Origin: Tenacibaculum sp. MAR_2009_124
GTDB taxonomy: Bacteria; Bacteroidota; Bacteroidia; Flavobacteriales; Flavobacteriaceae
Direction: 5' to 3'
Assembly: GCF_900105455.1 (NCBI RefSeq)
Contig: NZ_FNSF01000001.1
Span: forward strand, 1,507,001 to 1,571,000
Length of the DNA: 64,000 bases
Below the pieces are notes generated by a model. That model searched no databases. It worked only from the letters and a program-made list of their open reading frames with translations, and had not been told where the DNA came from. The position numbers and the translations under genes are program-made. Of the stretch, positions 25,946-32,959 are shown piece by piece; position 1 is the first letter of the stretch; each line of letters begins with the position of its first letter.

Positions 25946-26986
25946 TTATGGTATAATTCCAGGAAAAACTGAGTTAATAATAATATCTTTTTCTAGGTCT
26001 TTAAAGAGTTCTATCTCCGACTCTAATTTATCTTCTTTTTTCGTAGCTCTTTCTAGTTTATCATTTATTGTTTTTCCGATTCCAACATTTGGGAGTCTTT
26101 CAGCCAAAATTATATCAAAATCTTTAGAATCTAAACGATGCATCGCCGCATATAATTTTTTTCCAGCTTCGTTTAAATTTCCTTCTCTCGAAAGGATTTC
26201 TTGATCTTCTTCTTGCAAACTTTTTATAGTATTTTTAAACGACAGAACTCCTACTTTTTTATTAGGAAAGTATTTCAACTTACTTTTAGGCTCATCAACT
26301 AATACCATTTCTGTCCTTGGAGCATAATGTCGACTTAACATTCCAGGAGCAACTGGTGAAACATCATTTTTGTTTTTAGTATATACCTTTCCTATTTTAT
26401 TTTCTATTTCTTCAATAGATAATGATCCTAACCTGTAAACAATTGGGTATTCACCTTCAAATCCAATGATTGTTGATTCAATACCTTTTTCACAAACTCC
26501 CCCGTCCAATATAACTTCCAAATCATTTCCAAAATAATGATCTACATGTTCTGCGGTTGTAGGACTAATAGTACTAAATGGATTAGCACTTGGTGCCGCC
26601 AGAGGAAAGTCAAGTTTTTCCAAAATCTCAAGTGTCAGAGGATGACTTGGTACACGAATCGCTACTGTTTCTTTACCTGCAGTAACTATATCTGGTACTA
26701 AGTGCTTCTTATTTAAAACAAGAGTTAATGGTCCTGGCCAAAAATTCTTAGCCAATTTCATTGCTATATCTGGAACATCTTTTGCAATTTTTTCTAAATA
26801 ATCGTACGATTTTATATGAACAATCAAAGGATTATTAAGAGGTCGCTCTTTTAGAGTAAATATTTTTTCTATTACTTTCTCATCAAAAGCATTTCCCGAT
26901 AAACCGTATACAGTTTCCGTGGGTATAGCAACTAAATTACCATTGTTTAGTGACTCAATTGCTATATCAATTTTTTTTGTAATCAT
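25946..26986 (-). CDS. L-threonylcarbamoyladenylate synthase (Sua5/YwlC type)
   Basis: A 346-residue protein; the start is taken at the internal Met of MITKKIDIAIESLNNGNL because the 23 codons before it carry no family sequence. The YrdC domain shows IPTETVYGLSGNAFD, RPLNNPLIVHI, FWPGPLTLVLNK, VAIRVPSHPLTL, PLAAPSANPFSTISPTTAEH and a STIIGF motif. Residues 200-320 form the Sua5 C-terminal domain (GMLSRHYAPRTEM). It makes threonylcarbamoyl-AMP for the tRNA t6A37 modification and is expected to be essential. An acidic helical tail of about 25 residues follows the normal end (EDKLESEIELFKDLEKD). Confidence 0.92.
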   Translation of the reverse strand: MITKKIDIAIESLNNGNLVAIPTETVYGLSGNAFDEKVIEKIFTLKERPLNNPLIVHIKSYDYLEKIAKDVPDIAMKLAKNFWPGPLTLVLNKKHLVPDIVTAGKETVAIRVPSHPLTLEILEKLDFPLAAPSANPFSTISPTTAEHVDHYFGNDLEVILDGGVCEKGIESTIIGFEGEYPIVYRLGSLSIEEIENKIGKVYTKNKNDVSPVAPGMLSRHYAPRTEMVLVDEPKSKLKYFPNKKVGVLSFKNTIKSLQEEDQEILSREGNLNEAGKKLYAAMHRLDSKDFDIILAERLPNVGIGKTINDKLERATKKEDKLESEIELFKDLEKDIIINSVFPGIIP

Positions 26987-27167
26987 TATAAGATCTTTTT
27001 GGGGGACAAATTTTTTCTTTATCATAAAGACAACGCGCTTCATTCTTAACCACATTTTATGAAACGCACTGTCTTTTATTCAAACAACCACGAAAATCGA
27101 GAACTTTACATTCTCGAAAATTTCTTAATATTTTAAAACAATATTGCTTTTATAATTTAATAATTAT

Positions 27168-27476
27168 TTATTCTGATAATTGGATCTGTAAAGTACTTTC
27201 TAAATTTATATTCAGTCCTTCTCTTTCTGCCTTGTTTATAACATTATTTAACTCTTCTCTCTTCTGAATTAATTCATCAATTTTCTTCATCCAGTGAGTA
27301 TTCTCTTCTGAGTGACAAGCTTCCCATGATTTTAAGTTTTCTAACTTATAAATATTAATCTGGCAATCAATTAAATTTTTAACCATATCTCTAGCCTGAG
27401 AGCCATTATATACTCCTTTTGCCAAACTTGTTTTTTCCGATACTTTTTCAGGTGCTAATGCTTCTTGTACAATCAT
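27168..27476 (-). CDS. Hypothetical helical protein, 102 aa
   Basis: A soluble 102-residue protein. After a flexible start come two helices: VYNGSQARDMVKNLIDCQIN onward and HWMKKIDELIQKREELNNVI, the latter coiled-coil-like. One central segment, SWEACHSEENTHWMKK, could bind a metal. Unrecognised. It is separated by 108 bases from the next minus-strand gene and by 181 bases from the chosen Sua5 start. Confidence 0.6.
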   Translation of the reverse strand: MIVQEALAPEKVSEKTSLAKGVYNGSQARDMVKNLIDCQINIYKLENLKSWEACHSEENTHWMKKIDELIQKREELNNVINKAEREGLNINLESTLQIQLSE

Positions 27477-27584
27477 AATTTTATTGAATTTGGGGGTTAA
27501 TAAAATTGTTTAGGCTTACTGTTTTTACTCACGAATAAAGTTAGATTTTATTTTTATTATTTCACTTATAATTGGTCTGACTAA

Positions 27585-27842
27585 CTATGACGATTTACTC
27601 TGATCCATCAATCGTAAAAAGAGTAAACTTGCAATTATAAATGATGCATTTAATACAGCCTCGAGATATAGGCTTTTACTAATAATAACTACACTTATCC
27701 AAAAAATAAGTAGAACATATCCGAAAATAACAATCCCATATTTTTTTAAAATTTGGATTGTATCTGTTAGATACTTTTTTAAACTCACTTCAGTAATTTC
27801 AGCAGAATTAGTTTTGGGGGCTTTTTTAATTTCGCTAATCAT
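27585..27842 (-). CDS. Small two-helix membrane protein, 85 aa
   Basis: An 85-residue protein with a soluble N-terminus (EIKKAPKTNSAEITEVSLKK) and two membrane segments (about residues 36-55 and 58-78). Divergent from the LysR regulator with a 103-base gap, so it is a possible target of that regulator. Function unknown. Confidence 0.65.
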   Translation of the reverse strand: MISEIKKAPKTNSAEITEVSLKKYLTDTIQILKKYGIVIFGYVLLIFWISVVIISKSLYLEAVLNASFIIASLLFLRLMDQSKSS

Positions 27843-27889
27843 TTCTTTAATTTTCGATTATGTTGTTTTATTTCGGTGGCAAAGATTGC

Positions 27890-27897
27890 TATATTTG
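27890..27897 (+). promoter_or_regulatory. -7 box TATATTTG of the LysR gene
   Basis: A perfect TAnnTTTG match lies 48 bases upstream of the LysR ATG. A TTG at 27863-27865 is a possible -33 element (spacing 24, slightly long). Confidence 0.5.
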
Positions 27898-27945
27898 TTC
27901 ATATATTTTTATTTATATTTTTAATGCTAATCATAAAATATTTTT

Positions 27946-28848
27946 ATGAACTATACTTTAAATCAATTACAAATATTTCTTGAAGTTGTACGACAAAAAA
28001 GTATCACAAGGGCCGCAGAAGAAATGCATATGACGCAACCTGCTCTTTCTATACAGCTAAAAAATTTTCAAAATCAGTTTAATATTCCTCTGGTTGAAAT
28101 AATTGGAAAGAAACTTTATGTTACTGATTTTGGAAAATCAATTGCCAGCATTGCTCAAAACATTATTAATGAAGCCAATACCATAAAATATAAAACAAAG
28201 GAGTATAGTGGGTTAATGACAGGTAAGTTGAGAATATCGTCAGCCTCAACTGGTAAATACGTTATTCCCTATTTTTTAAGTAAGTTTTTAAGAGAGCATC
28301 CAGGAATAGATCTAACATTAGATGTTTCTAATAAAATGACAGTACTTAAAAACTTATTGGATAATCAAATTGATTTTGCTCTTGTTTCAAAGCTCCCTTC
28401 AAAACTGGCCATAGAAGAAGAAATTTTAGTTGAAAACAAACTTTACTTAATAGGTAATTCGAAAAAAATAGATAATGACAAGCCTTTAATTTATAGAGAA
28501 GAAGGATCGGCAACTAGAATGGCTATGAATGAATATTTTAAAATTGGTAAAGAACGAAAGAGCATGGAGTTAACTTCAAACGAGGCCGTAAAACAGGCTT
28601 TAATTGCAGGTTTAGGTTATTCCATTTTACCATTAATTGGAATAAAAAATGAGTTATCAAATGGGGAATTACATATAATCAACCTTAAAAAACTTCCCAT
28701 CATTACGAACTGGAGGTTAATTTGGCTAAAAAAGAAAAAGCTCTCACCGGTTGCAGAAGCGTATTTAAATTTTGTTAGACAGGAAAAGGAAGCAATTATC
28801 AAAAATAACTTCGGCTGGTACCTCAATTTCGATGAAAATAAATATTAA
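27946..28848 (+). CDS. LysR-family transcriptional regulator
   Basis: A 300-residue LysR regulator. The N-terminal winged helix-turn-helix reads LQIFLEVVRQKSITRAAEEM, HMTQPALSIQLKNFQNQF. Residues 90-295 form the substrate-binding domain (GKLRISSASTGKYVIPYFLS, IDFALVSKLPSKLAIEEEIL, EAVKQALIAGLGYSILPL). The wording is near the CbbR/CysB-like group, but the inducer is not predictable. Divergent from the small membrane protein gene at 27842, which is the natural candidate target. Closed by a terminator. Confidence 0.9.
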   Translation: MNYTLNQLQIFLEVVRQKSITRAAEEMHMTQPALSIQLKNFQNQFNIPLVEIIGKKLYVTDFGKSIASIAQNIINEANTIKYKTKEYSGLMTGKLRISSASTGKYVIPYFLSKFLREHPGIDLTLDVSNKMTVLKNLLDNQIDFALVSKLPSKLAIEEEILVENKLYLIGNSKKIDNDKPLIYREEGSATRMAMNEYFKIGKERKSMELTSNEAVKQALIAGLGYSILPLIGIKNELSNGELHIINLKKLPIITNWRLIWLKKKKLSPVAEAYLNFVRQEKEAIIKNNFGWYLNFDENKY

Positions 28849-28853
28849 ATCAA

Positions 28854-28886
28854 AAAAGTACAAATAACATTACTATTTGTACTTTT
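28854..28886. terminator. Bidirectional terminator between LysR and the RR-GT2 gene
   Basis: AAAAGTACAAATA (28854-28866) and TATTTGTACTTTT (28874-28886) form a perfect 13-base stem with a 7-base loop between convergent genes. Confidence 0.85.
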
Positions 28887-28910
28887 CATATTGACTAATT
28901 TAGCTTAGAG

Positions 28911-30152
28911 TTAGCTCAAGGTGAGCTTGGTTTTCTCTTTTAATACTTTTCTTTCGATGTCATAAAAATCGAACTTGATATTTTTCTTTTCCATCTGTCT
29001 TTCATAATAGTAATCGCTATATCCATACGCTATTTGTCCTAATTGAAATATAATTTTCAAAGAATCTTTCATTGACAATTTTGATCCATCAACGTGTACC
29101 CATCTTTTTAAAGGCTGTTCACAAATTATTTGTTTTGCTACGGGCAATGTAAACTCTTTTTTCATCCTCATGAATAACTCCACATCAAATAACCATTTTG
29201 TTAAAAATTTTTCTTCAAACAATAACGGAACTATTTTTCTATCAAATATTTTTGCTCCACACTGCGTATCTTTAAAATCCATTGACAGTATGGTACGAAT
29301 AATGAAGTTAATTGTTTTACTAATAATTGCTCTAGCTGAATCTTTGGCGATATTAGCCCCCATTCTTTGAATTCTTGAGCCACCTACTATTTTGAAATCT
29401 GAATTTTCAATAGTTTTAACCAAATCATCAAAATCATTAAAATCAGTTGATAAATCGGCATCAAGAAAACCAATATAATCGAGTTTTGTATTCCTTGCCA
29501 AATAAAGCATCCCCTGTCTTACAGCTTCAGCTTTCCCACCATTTTTTTCGCAGTTATATACTTTTATAAAATCTTCTCTTCCTTTCCTTAAGTTTTCTAG
29601 AACCTTTAACGTGTTATCGGAGCTACCATCATTTACAAAACATAAATAGTATCCCGAATTCTCATCCAAAAAACTTAAAAATTCATCCTGAAGTAATCTT
29701 TCTTCTTCATTATAGCATGGAATAACAACACCAACACTTCTTTTTTGTATCATGATTTTATCAAGAACTACTTCTTCAGAATCAGTATTTACTGGTTGTC
29801 CTATAAGTCTTTTTGTTCTTGCACAAATTTCATTTAGACTTAAGGGTTTTTTCATATAGTCATTAATTCCTAAATCAAACCCTTTCATGATACTTTCATC
29901 ATCAACACTTCCTGACAACATCATTATTGGAGTATCTTTTCCCCTTCTTTTTCTAATGTGTTCAACGATTTCAAATCCTGAAATTTCAGGTAAGTGAATG
30001 TCTATAATTACCAAATCTGGTTGAAACGAATCAAATAAATTAATACCTTTTATACCATTCGATTCAGTTTCAACTTCATAGCCTATAGCTTTGAGTCTTT
30101 TTTCGATAGGGAGTAATACCAACTTTTCATCATCAATTACTAATACTTTCAT
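28911..30152 (-). CDS. Response regulator fused to a GT2 glycosyltransferase
   Basis: A 413-residue protein of two parts. Residues 1-118 are a CheY-like receiver: VLVIDDEK (acid pair), DLVIIDIHLPEISG (phospho-acceptor Asp near residue 52), MMLSGS, and DYMKKPLSL (Lys near 102). Residues 140-400 are a family-2 glycosyltransferase of the dolichyl-phosphate-glucose synthase type: GVVIPCYNEEERL, FVNDGSSDNTL, EKNGGKAEAVRQGM, GFLDADLSTDF (D-x-D), DTQCGAKIFDR. No membrane segments. Fusion of a phosphorelay receiver to a glycosyltransferase suggests direct phospho-control of sugar transfer. No kinase gene is nearby. Single gene. Confidence 0.88.
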   Translation of the reverse strand: MKVLVIDDEKLVLLPIEKRLKAIGYEVETESNGIKGINLFDSFQPDLVIIDIHLPEISGFEIVEHIRKRRGKDTPIMMLSGSVDDESIMKGFDLGINDYMKKPLSLNEICARTKRLIGQPVNTDSEEVVLDKIMIQKRSVGVVIPCYNEEERLLQDEFLSFLDENSGYYLCFVNDGSSDNTLKVLENLRKGREDFIKVYNCEKNGGKAEAVRQGMLYLARNTKLDYIGFLDADLSTDFNDFDDLVKTIENSDFKIVGGSRIQRMGANIAKDSARAIISKTINFIIRTILSMDFKDTQCGAKIFDRKIVPLLFEEKFLTKWLFDVELFMRMKKEFTLPVAKQIICEQPLKRWVHVDGSKLSMKDSLKIIFQLGQIAYGYSDYYYERQMEKKNIKFDFYDIERKVLKEKTKLTLS

Positions 30153-30365
30153 TTTAGTCGAATTTCGGGGGGGTTACTGATAGCTAATATAAATCAAAAG
30201 CAGATCTACATTAAACTATAACGTTGATTGCCAACGCTTTTTAGATTAAATGCTTCTATATATAGACCAATGGTTGAAGTCTCAAAAACACCAATACCAT
30301 TCATCGATATTCTTTCGTAAAAAATCTATTTCGATATTCATTTTTAAACTAATTTTGCTCTTATT

Positions 30366-30725
30366 ATGATAAGAATAGAAGATTTAGTTGGGCGTTATTC
30401 TATTATGGGAAGTAATCAGGATGCCGAAAAAAACAGTTACAAAGGATATCTGACATTGTCCTTAGATGAAAATAAAAGAATTAATGCTTTCTGGGAGATT
30501 GGAAATCAACAACAGTTTGGAAATGGTTTCTTTAAAGACAACTTACTTATTATTAATTTTTCGTATAACGGAGAAGATTCACGTACATACAAAGGAGTAG
30601 TTGCCTACAAATGTTTAACAGCTAATCTATTAGAAGGTTTTTGGTCAGAGAAACATGGAGACCCTAAATTTCTAGGAGAAGAACGATGCTTTAAAATACT
30701 AGAAGAAACCAACAAAACTAATTAA
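30366..30725 (+). CDS. Hypothetical protein, 119 aa
   Basis: A soluble 119-residue protein, beta-rich (YKGYLTLSLDENKRINAFWE, NLLIINFSYNGEDSRTYKGV, LLEGFWSEKHGDPKFLGEE). No signal peptide. The pattern of short strands with Gly turns suggests a small barrel. No family recognised. The next 630 bases downstream carry no gene. Confidence 0.65.
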   Translation: MIRIEDLVGRYSIMGSNQDAEKNSYKGYLTLSLDENKRINAFWEIGNQQQFGNGFFKDNLLIINFSYNGEDSRTYKGVVAYKCLTANLLEGFWSEKHGDPKFLGEERCFKILEETNKTN

Positions 30726-30905
30726 TATTTTCAACTTAATAATCCAAAAAACAATACCTAAAGTTTAAAATTAAAAGTAAAATAACCAATACCCGATTAA
30801 GCATAAGTAATTCTACAACAGGACTTTAATGGTTTACCCTGATTATCTTTTCAGTGGTTTTACTTGTTTTATATTCTATTTATTCCACTTACCTTCGTAT
30901 AACTT

Positions 30906-30977
30906 TTAGTGTTATCTGCGTATTAACCAAACTTTACTAACTATATTCTGTTAAATGTTGATACGCAGTCTTTTTTT
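30906..30977 (+). repeat. Hairpin repeat copy 1 (CTGCGTATTAAC family)
   Basis: TTAGTGTTATCTGCGTATTA opens a 23-base block (30906-30928) repeated exactly at 31141-31163. CTGCGTATTAAC (30916-30927) pairs with GTTGATACGCAG (30957-30968): a 12-base stem with one G-U pair, a 29-base loop, then TCTTTTTTT. The structure is terminator-like with an unusually large loop. A weak promoter-like TTG/TACCTTCG pair (30864, 30890) lies just upstream, so this could be the 3' end of a very short RNA. Confidence 0.6.
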
Positions 30978-31140
30978 ACTCTTCACAAGTAAATTTTCAT
31001 TGTTGCAATCTTTAAATTGAATACAATTTTAAAATCCAGCAGTAACCTTCATATATTTTTTTTAATAAAACATAATTTACAGGATTTTACCTGATAAAAA
31101 AGGATTTTATTTTTCAGATATTTGATATACGCTTTTGCGA

Positions 31141-31204
31141 TTAGTGTTATCTGCGTATTAACCTTACTTAGTTCCTTCTAAAATCACCGTTAGTACGCGG
31201 TTTT
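31141..31204 (+). repeat. Hairpin repeat copy 2
   Basis: Shares 23 exact bases with copy 1. CTGCGTATTAAC (31151-31162) pairs with GTTAGTACGCGG (31189-31200) over 12 positions including two G-U pairs, with a 26-base loop and then TTTT. Loop sequences of copies 1 and 2 differ while the stem is kept, which suggests selection on the fold. Confidence 0.6.
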
Positions 31205-31424
31205 CACCGATACTCTATAAAAATAAAACCAACTTAAACTTTTTTATCCAATAACATTCTAATAAACCACAGTAACTTATTAACTAATTACGTGTCATAC
31301 TATTGAGTAGATTTTGGGGGATTTCTACTAAATATTTAAGAGGAGAAAAAGGATATTGTAGCCTTCCCCAAAACTAGGACAGTTTAAAATTCGAATTTAC
31401 TAACTTTAAACTCAAACTGTCACA

Positions 31425-31691
31425 ATGAAAATCAGCAAGTTTAGCGAGAGTCAGATAATCAAGGCTCTCAAGGAAAATGAACAAGGTAGGTCTGTAGGTG
31501 ATTTATCAAGAGAATTAGGAATCGATAAAAGTACTTTTTATTACTGGCGAAAAAAGTATGGAGGTATGGAACAACAGCAACTAAAACGTTTAAAAGAGTT
31601 AGAGGAAGAGAATAATAGGCTCAAGCAAATGTATGCAGATGTAAGTTTGGATGTCAAAATGCTAAAAGACGTACTATCAAAAAAGTTCTAA
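31425..31691 (+). CDS. IS3-family transposase OrfA
   Basis: An 88-residue protein with an N-terminal helix-turn-helix (FSESQIIKALKENEQGRSVG, then IDKSTFYYWRKKYGGME) and a leucine-zipper-like coiled coil (LKRLKELEEENNRLKQMYAD, VSLDVKMLKDVLSKK). This is OrfA of the IS407 group, which recognises the terminal repeats. Its last codons contain the A-AAA-AAG slippage site, so some ribosomes should continue into OrfB to make the full OrfAB transposase. Confidence 0.93.
   Translation: MKISKFSESQIIKALKENEQGRSVGDLSRELGIDKSTFYYWRKKYGGMEQQQLKRLKELEEENNRLKQMYADVSLDVKMLKDVLSKKF
31679..31685 (+). promoter_or_regulatory. Programmed -1 frameshift site A AAA AAG
   Basis: The heptamer AAAAAAG is in the X XXY YYZ register of orfA (TCA AAA AAG TTC TAA) six bases before its stop. 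OrfB is in the -1 frame and open across the site, so slippage fuses the two proteins, as known for IS3 elements. Confidence 0.8.
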
Positions 31692-31738
31692 AGCCTTCCG
31701 ACAAAAGAGTTCGTGTAAAGTATCTCATCAAAGCGTAT

Positions 31739-32569
31739 ATGATTTCTATCATCCATGCCTGCAAAGTTGTAGGCCTTAGTAGATCGATTTGGTATTACCA
31801 GAGTAAAAAAGATGATAGCGAGGTTATTGATAAGTTAACCGAACTTTCTGAATCGTACCCTACAAGAGGTTTTGATGAGTATTATCATAAGATCCGTCGT
31901 GAAGGCTTAATATGGAATAGGAAACGAGTGTTACGAGTGTATCGTGAGATGAAACTCAGTTTAAGACGTAAGCACAAAAAGCGTTTGGTTAAACGTGTAA
32001 AACAACCTTTGGAAAGACCTTCAAAACTCAATGAATGTTGGAGCATGGATTTCATGAGTGATGCACTTATTGACGGTAGAAAGGTACGTGTGTTCAATGT
32101 TATTGACGATTGCAATCGTGAAGCATTAGCTATAAATGCTGGTCTTTCATATCCAGCAAGAGCCGTTATCGAAACACTGGAGTGCCTAAAAGAAGAAATA
32201 GGAGTACCTAAGTATGTGAGATGTGATAATGGTCCAGAGTTTATTTCCAAGATTTTTGTCAACTGGTGCAAAAAGAATTTTATAGAAATTAAATATACAC
32301 AACCTGGTAAACCTATGCAGAATGGCTATATAGAACGATTCAATCGCTTCTTTAGAGAGGATATATTAAGTGCTTATTATTTTAATGACACTTATCAACT
32401 TCAAAAGATAAGTGATAACTGGAGAGAAGACTATAATTTTAATCATCCGCATAAATCTTTGGGATACAAGTCACCTAAAGAGTTTATGCCCAGGTTTGAT
32501 CAAGAATTTAAATTCTTGATCAAATCTGACCTTAATAATAATTATTTGTCGAATTTAGAGGTGTCCTAA
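31739..32569 (+). CDS. IS3-family transposase OrfB (DDE integrase core)
   Basis: A 276-residue DDE transposase. HTH_21-like residues lead to the rve core: CWSMDFMSDAL (first Asp), VRCDNGPEFIS (second Asp) and PMQNGYIERFNRFFRED (Glu), with FNHPHKSLGYKSPKEF at the end. The frame is open upstream of the listed ATG back to the orfA slippage site, so the physiological product is probably OrfAB. A 30-base palindrome lies in the last part of the gene. Confidence 0.93.
   Translation: MISIIHACKVVGLSRSIWYYQSKKDDSEVIDKLTELSESYPTRGFDEYYHKIRREGLIWNRKRVLRVYREMKLSLRRKHKKRLVKRVKQPLERPSKLNECWSMDFMSDALIDGRKVRVFNVIDDCNREALAINAGLSYPARAVIETLECLKEEIGVPKYVRCDNGPEFISKIFVNWCKKNFIEIKYTQPGKPMQNGYIERFNRFFREDILSAYYFNDTYQLQKISDNWREDYNFNHPHKSLGYKSPKEFMPRFDQEFKFLIKSDLNNNYLSNLEVS
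32495..32524. repeat. 30-base perfect palindrome inside orfB
   Basis: TTTGATCAAGAATTT followed by its exact complement, no loop. It encodes FDQEFKFLIK. It could form a cruciform or a strong RNA hairpin near the 3' end of the transposase mRNA. Confidence 0.75.
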
Positions 32570-32605
32570 AAAAGGGAAGGCTTCAATATAGCCATATATC
32601 CTTTT

Positions 32606-32959
32606 CTGTTTTTAGCTTTTTAAGCGATTAAGGTTTGAAAATAATTATTGTTTTTGCAAAATAAACTTCCTCACATTCTCAATCAATCACTAGATTTTTT
32701 TTAGGTAAACGTTTAAAGTTGTTCAAGTGAAATTGAACTACTGTGTTCACATAAAACGACCTCTTAACTAAAAACACTTTTAACATTCTTTTCATTATAA
32801 AAATAGAATAATCTGGTCATTTTGAACAAAAAAAGGACATGATCATAGCATTACTCAATTCAACAATGAGAAAGAATCTACTTTTTTTCAAACAAAGATA
32901 TAGAGCTTTCGAATTTTTAAAATACCTAAACAGATTCACCAAAAACTCTTTCCATTAAG
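32606..32959. other. Gene-free stretch downstream of the giant operon
   Basis: About 350 A/T-rich bases with no supported frame or strong hairpin. The natural terminator of the operon seems to have been the hairpin now split by the IS. Confidence 0.5.

Larger units (their letters stand above)
30726..31356. other. Gene-free stretch with two hairpin repeats
   Basis: No coding frame of note on either strand. It holds hairpin copies 1 and 2 (annotated separately) and the left arm of the terminator split by the IS. Otherwise A/T-rich. Confidence 0.6.
31357..32585 (+). mobile_element. IS3-family insertion sequence, IS407-like
   Basis: A 1229-base element with imperfect terminal inverted repeats (left TGTAGCCTTCCCC..., right TGAAGCCTTCCCT..., both followed by TAGGACA) and flanking ATAT direct repeats (31353-31356, 32586-32589), the 4-base duplication expected of the IS407 group. 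It carries orfA and orfB with a -1 frameshift site and appears intact, so it may be active. Confidence 0.92.
31347..32605. terminator. Hairpin terminator split by the IS element
   Basis: Removing the IS and one copy of the 4-base ATAT duplication joins AAAAGGATAT (31347-31356) to A-GCCA-TATATCCTTTT (32590-32605): an 11-base perfect stem with a GCCA loop and T-rich tails on both sides. It would have served the plus-strand gene at 30366-30725 and the giant minus-strand operon. Confidence 0.7.

Noticed and set aside
30906..31204. Hairpins as integron attC sites
   Set aside because: Stem sequences do not fit the RYYYAAC/GTTRRRY core sites and no gene cassettes or integrase are near.
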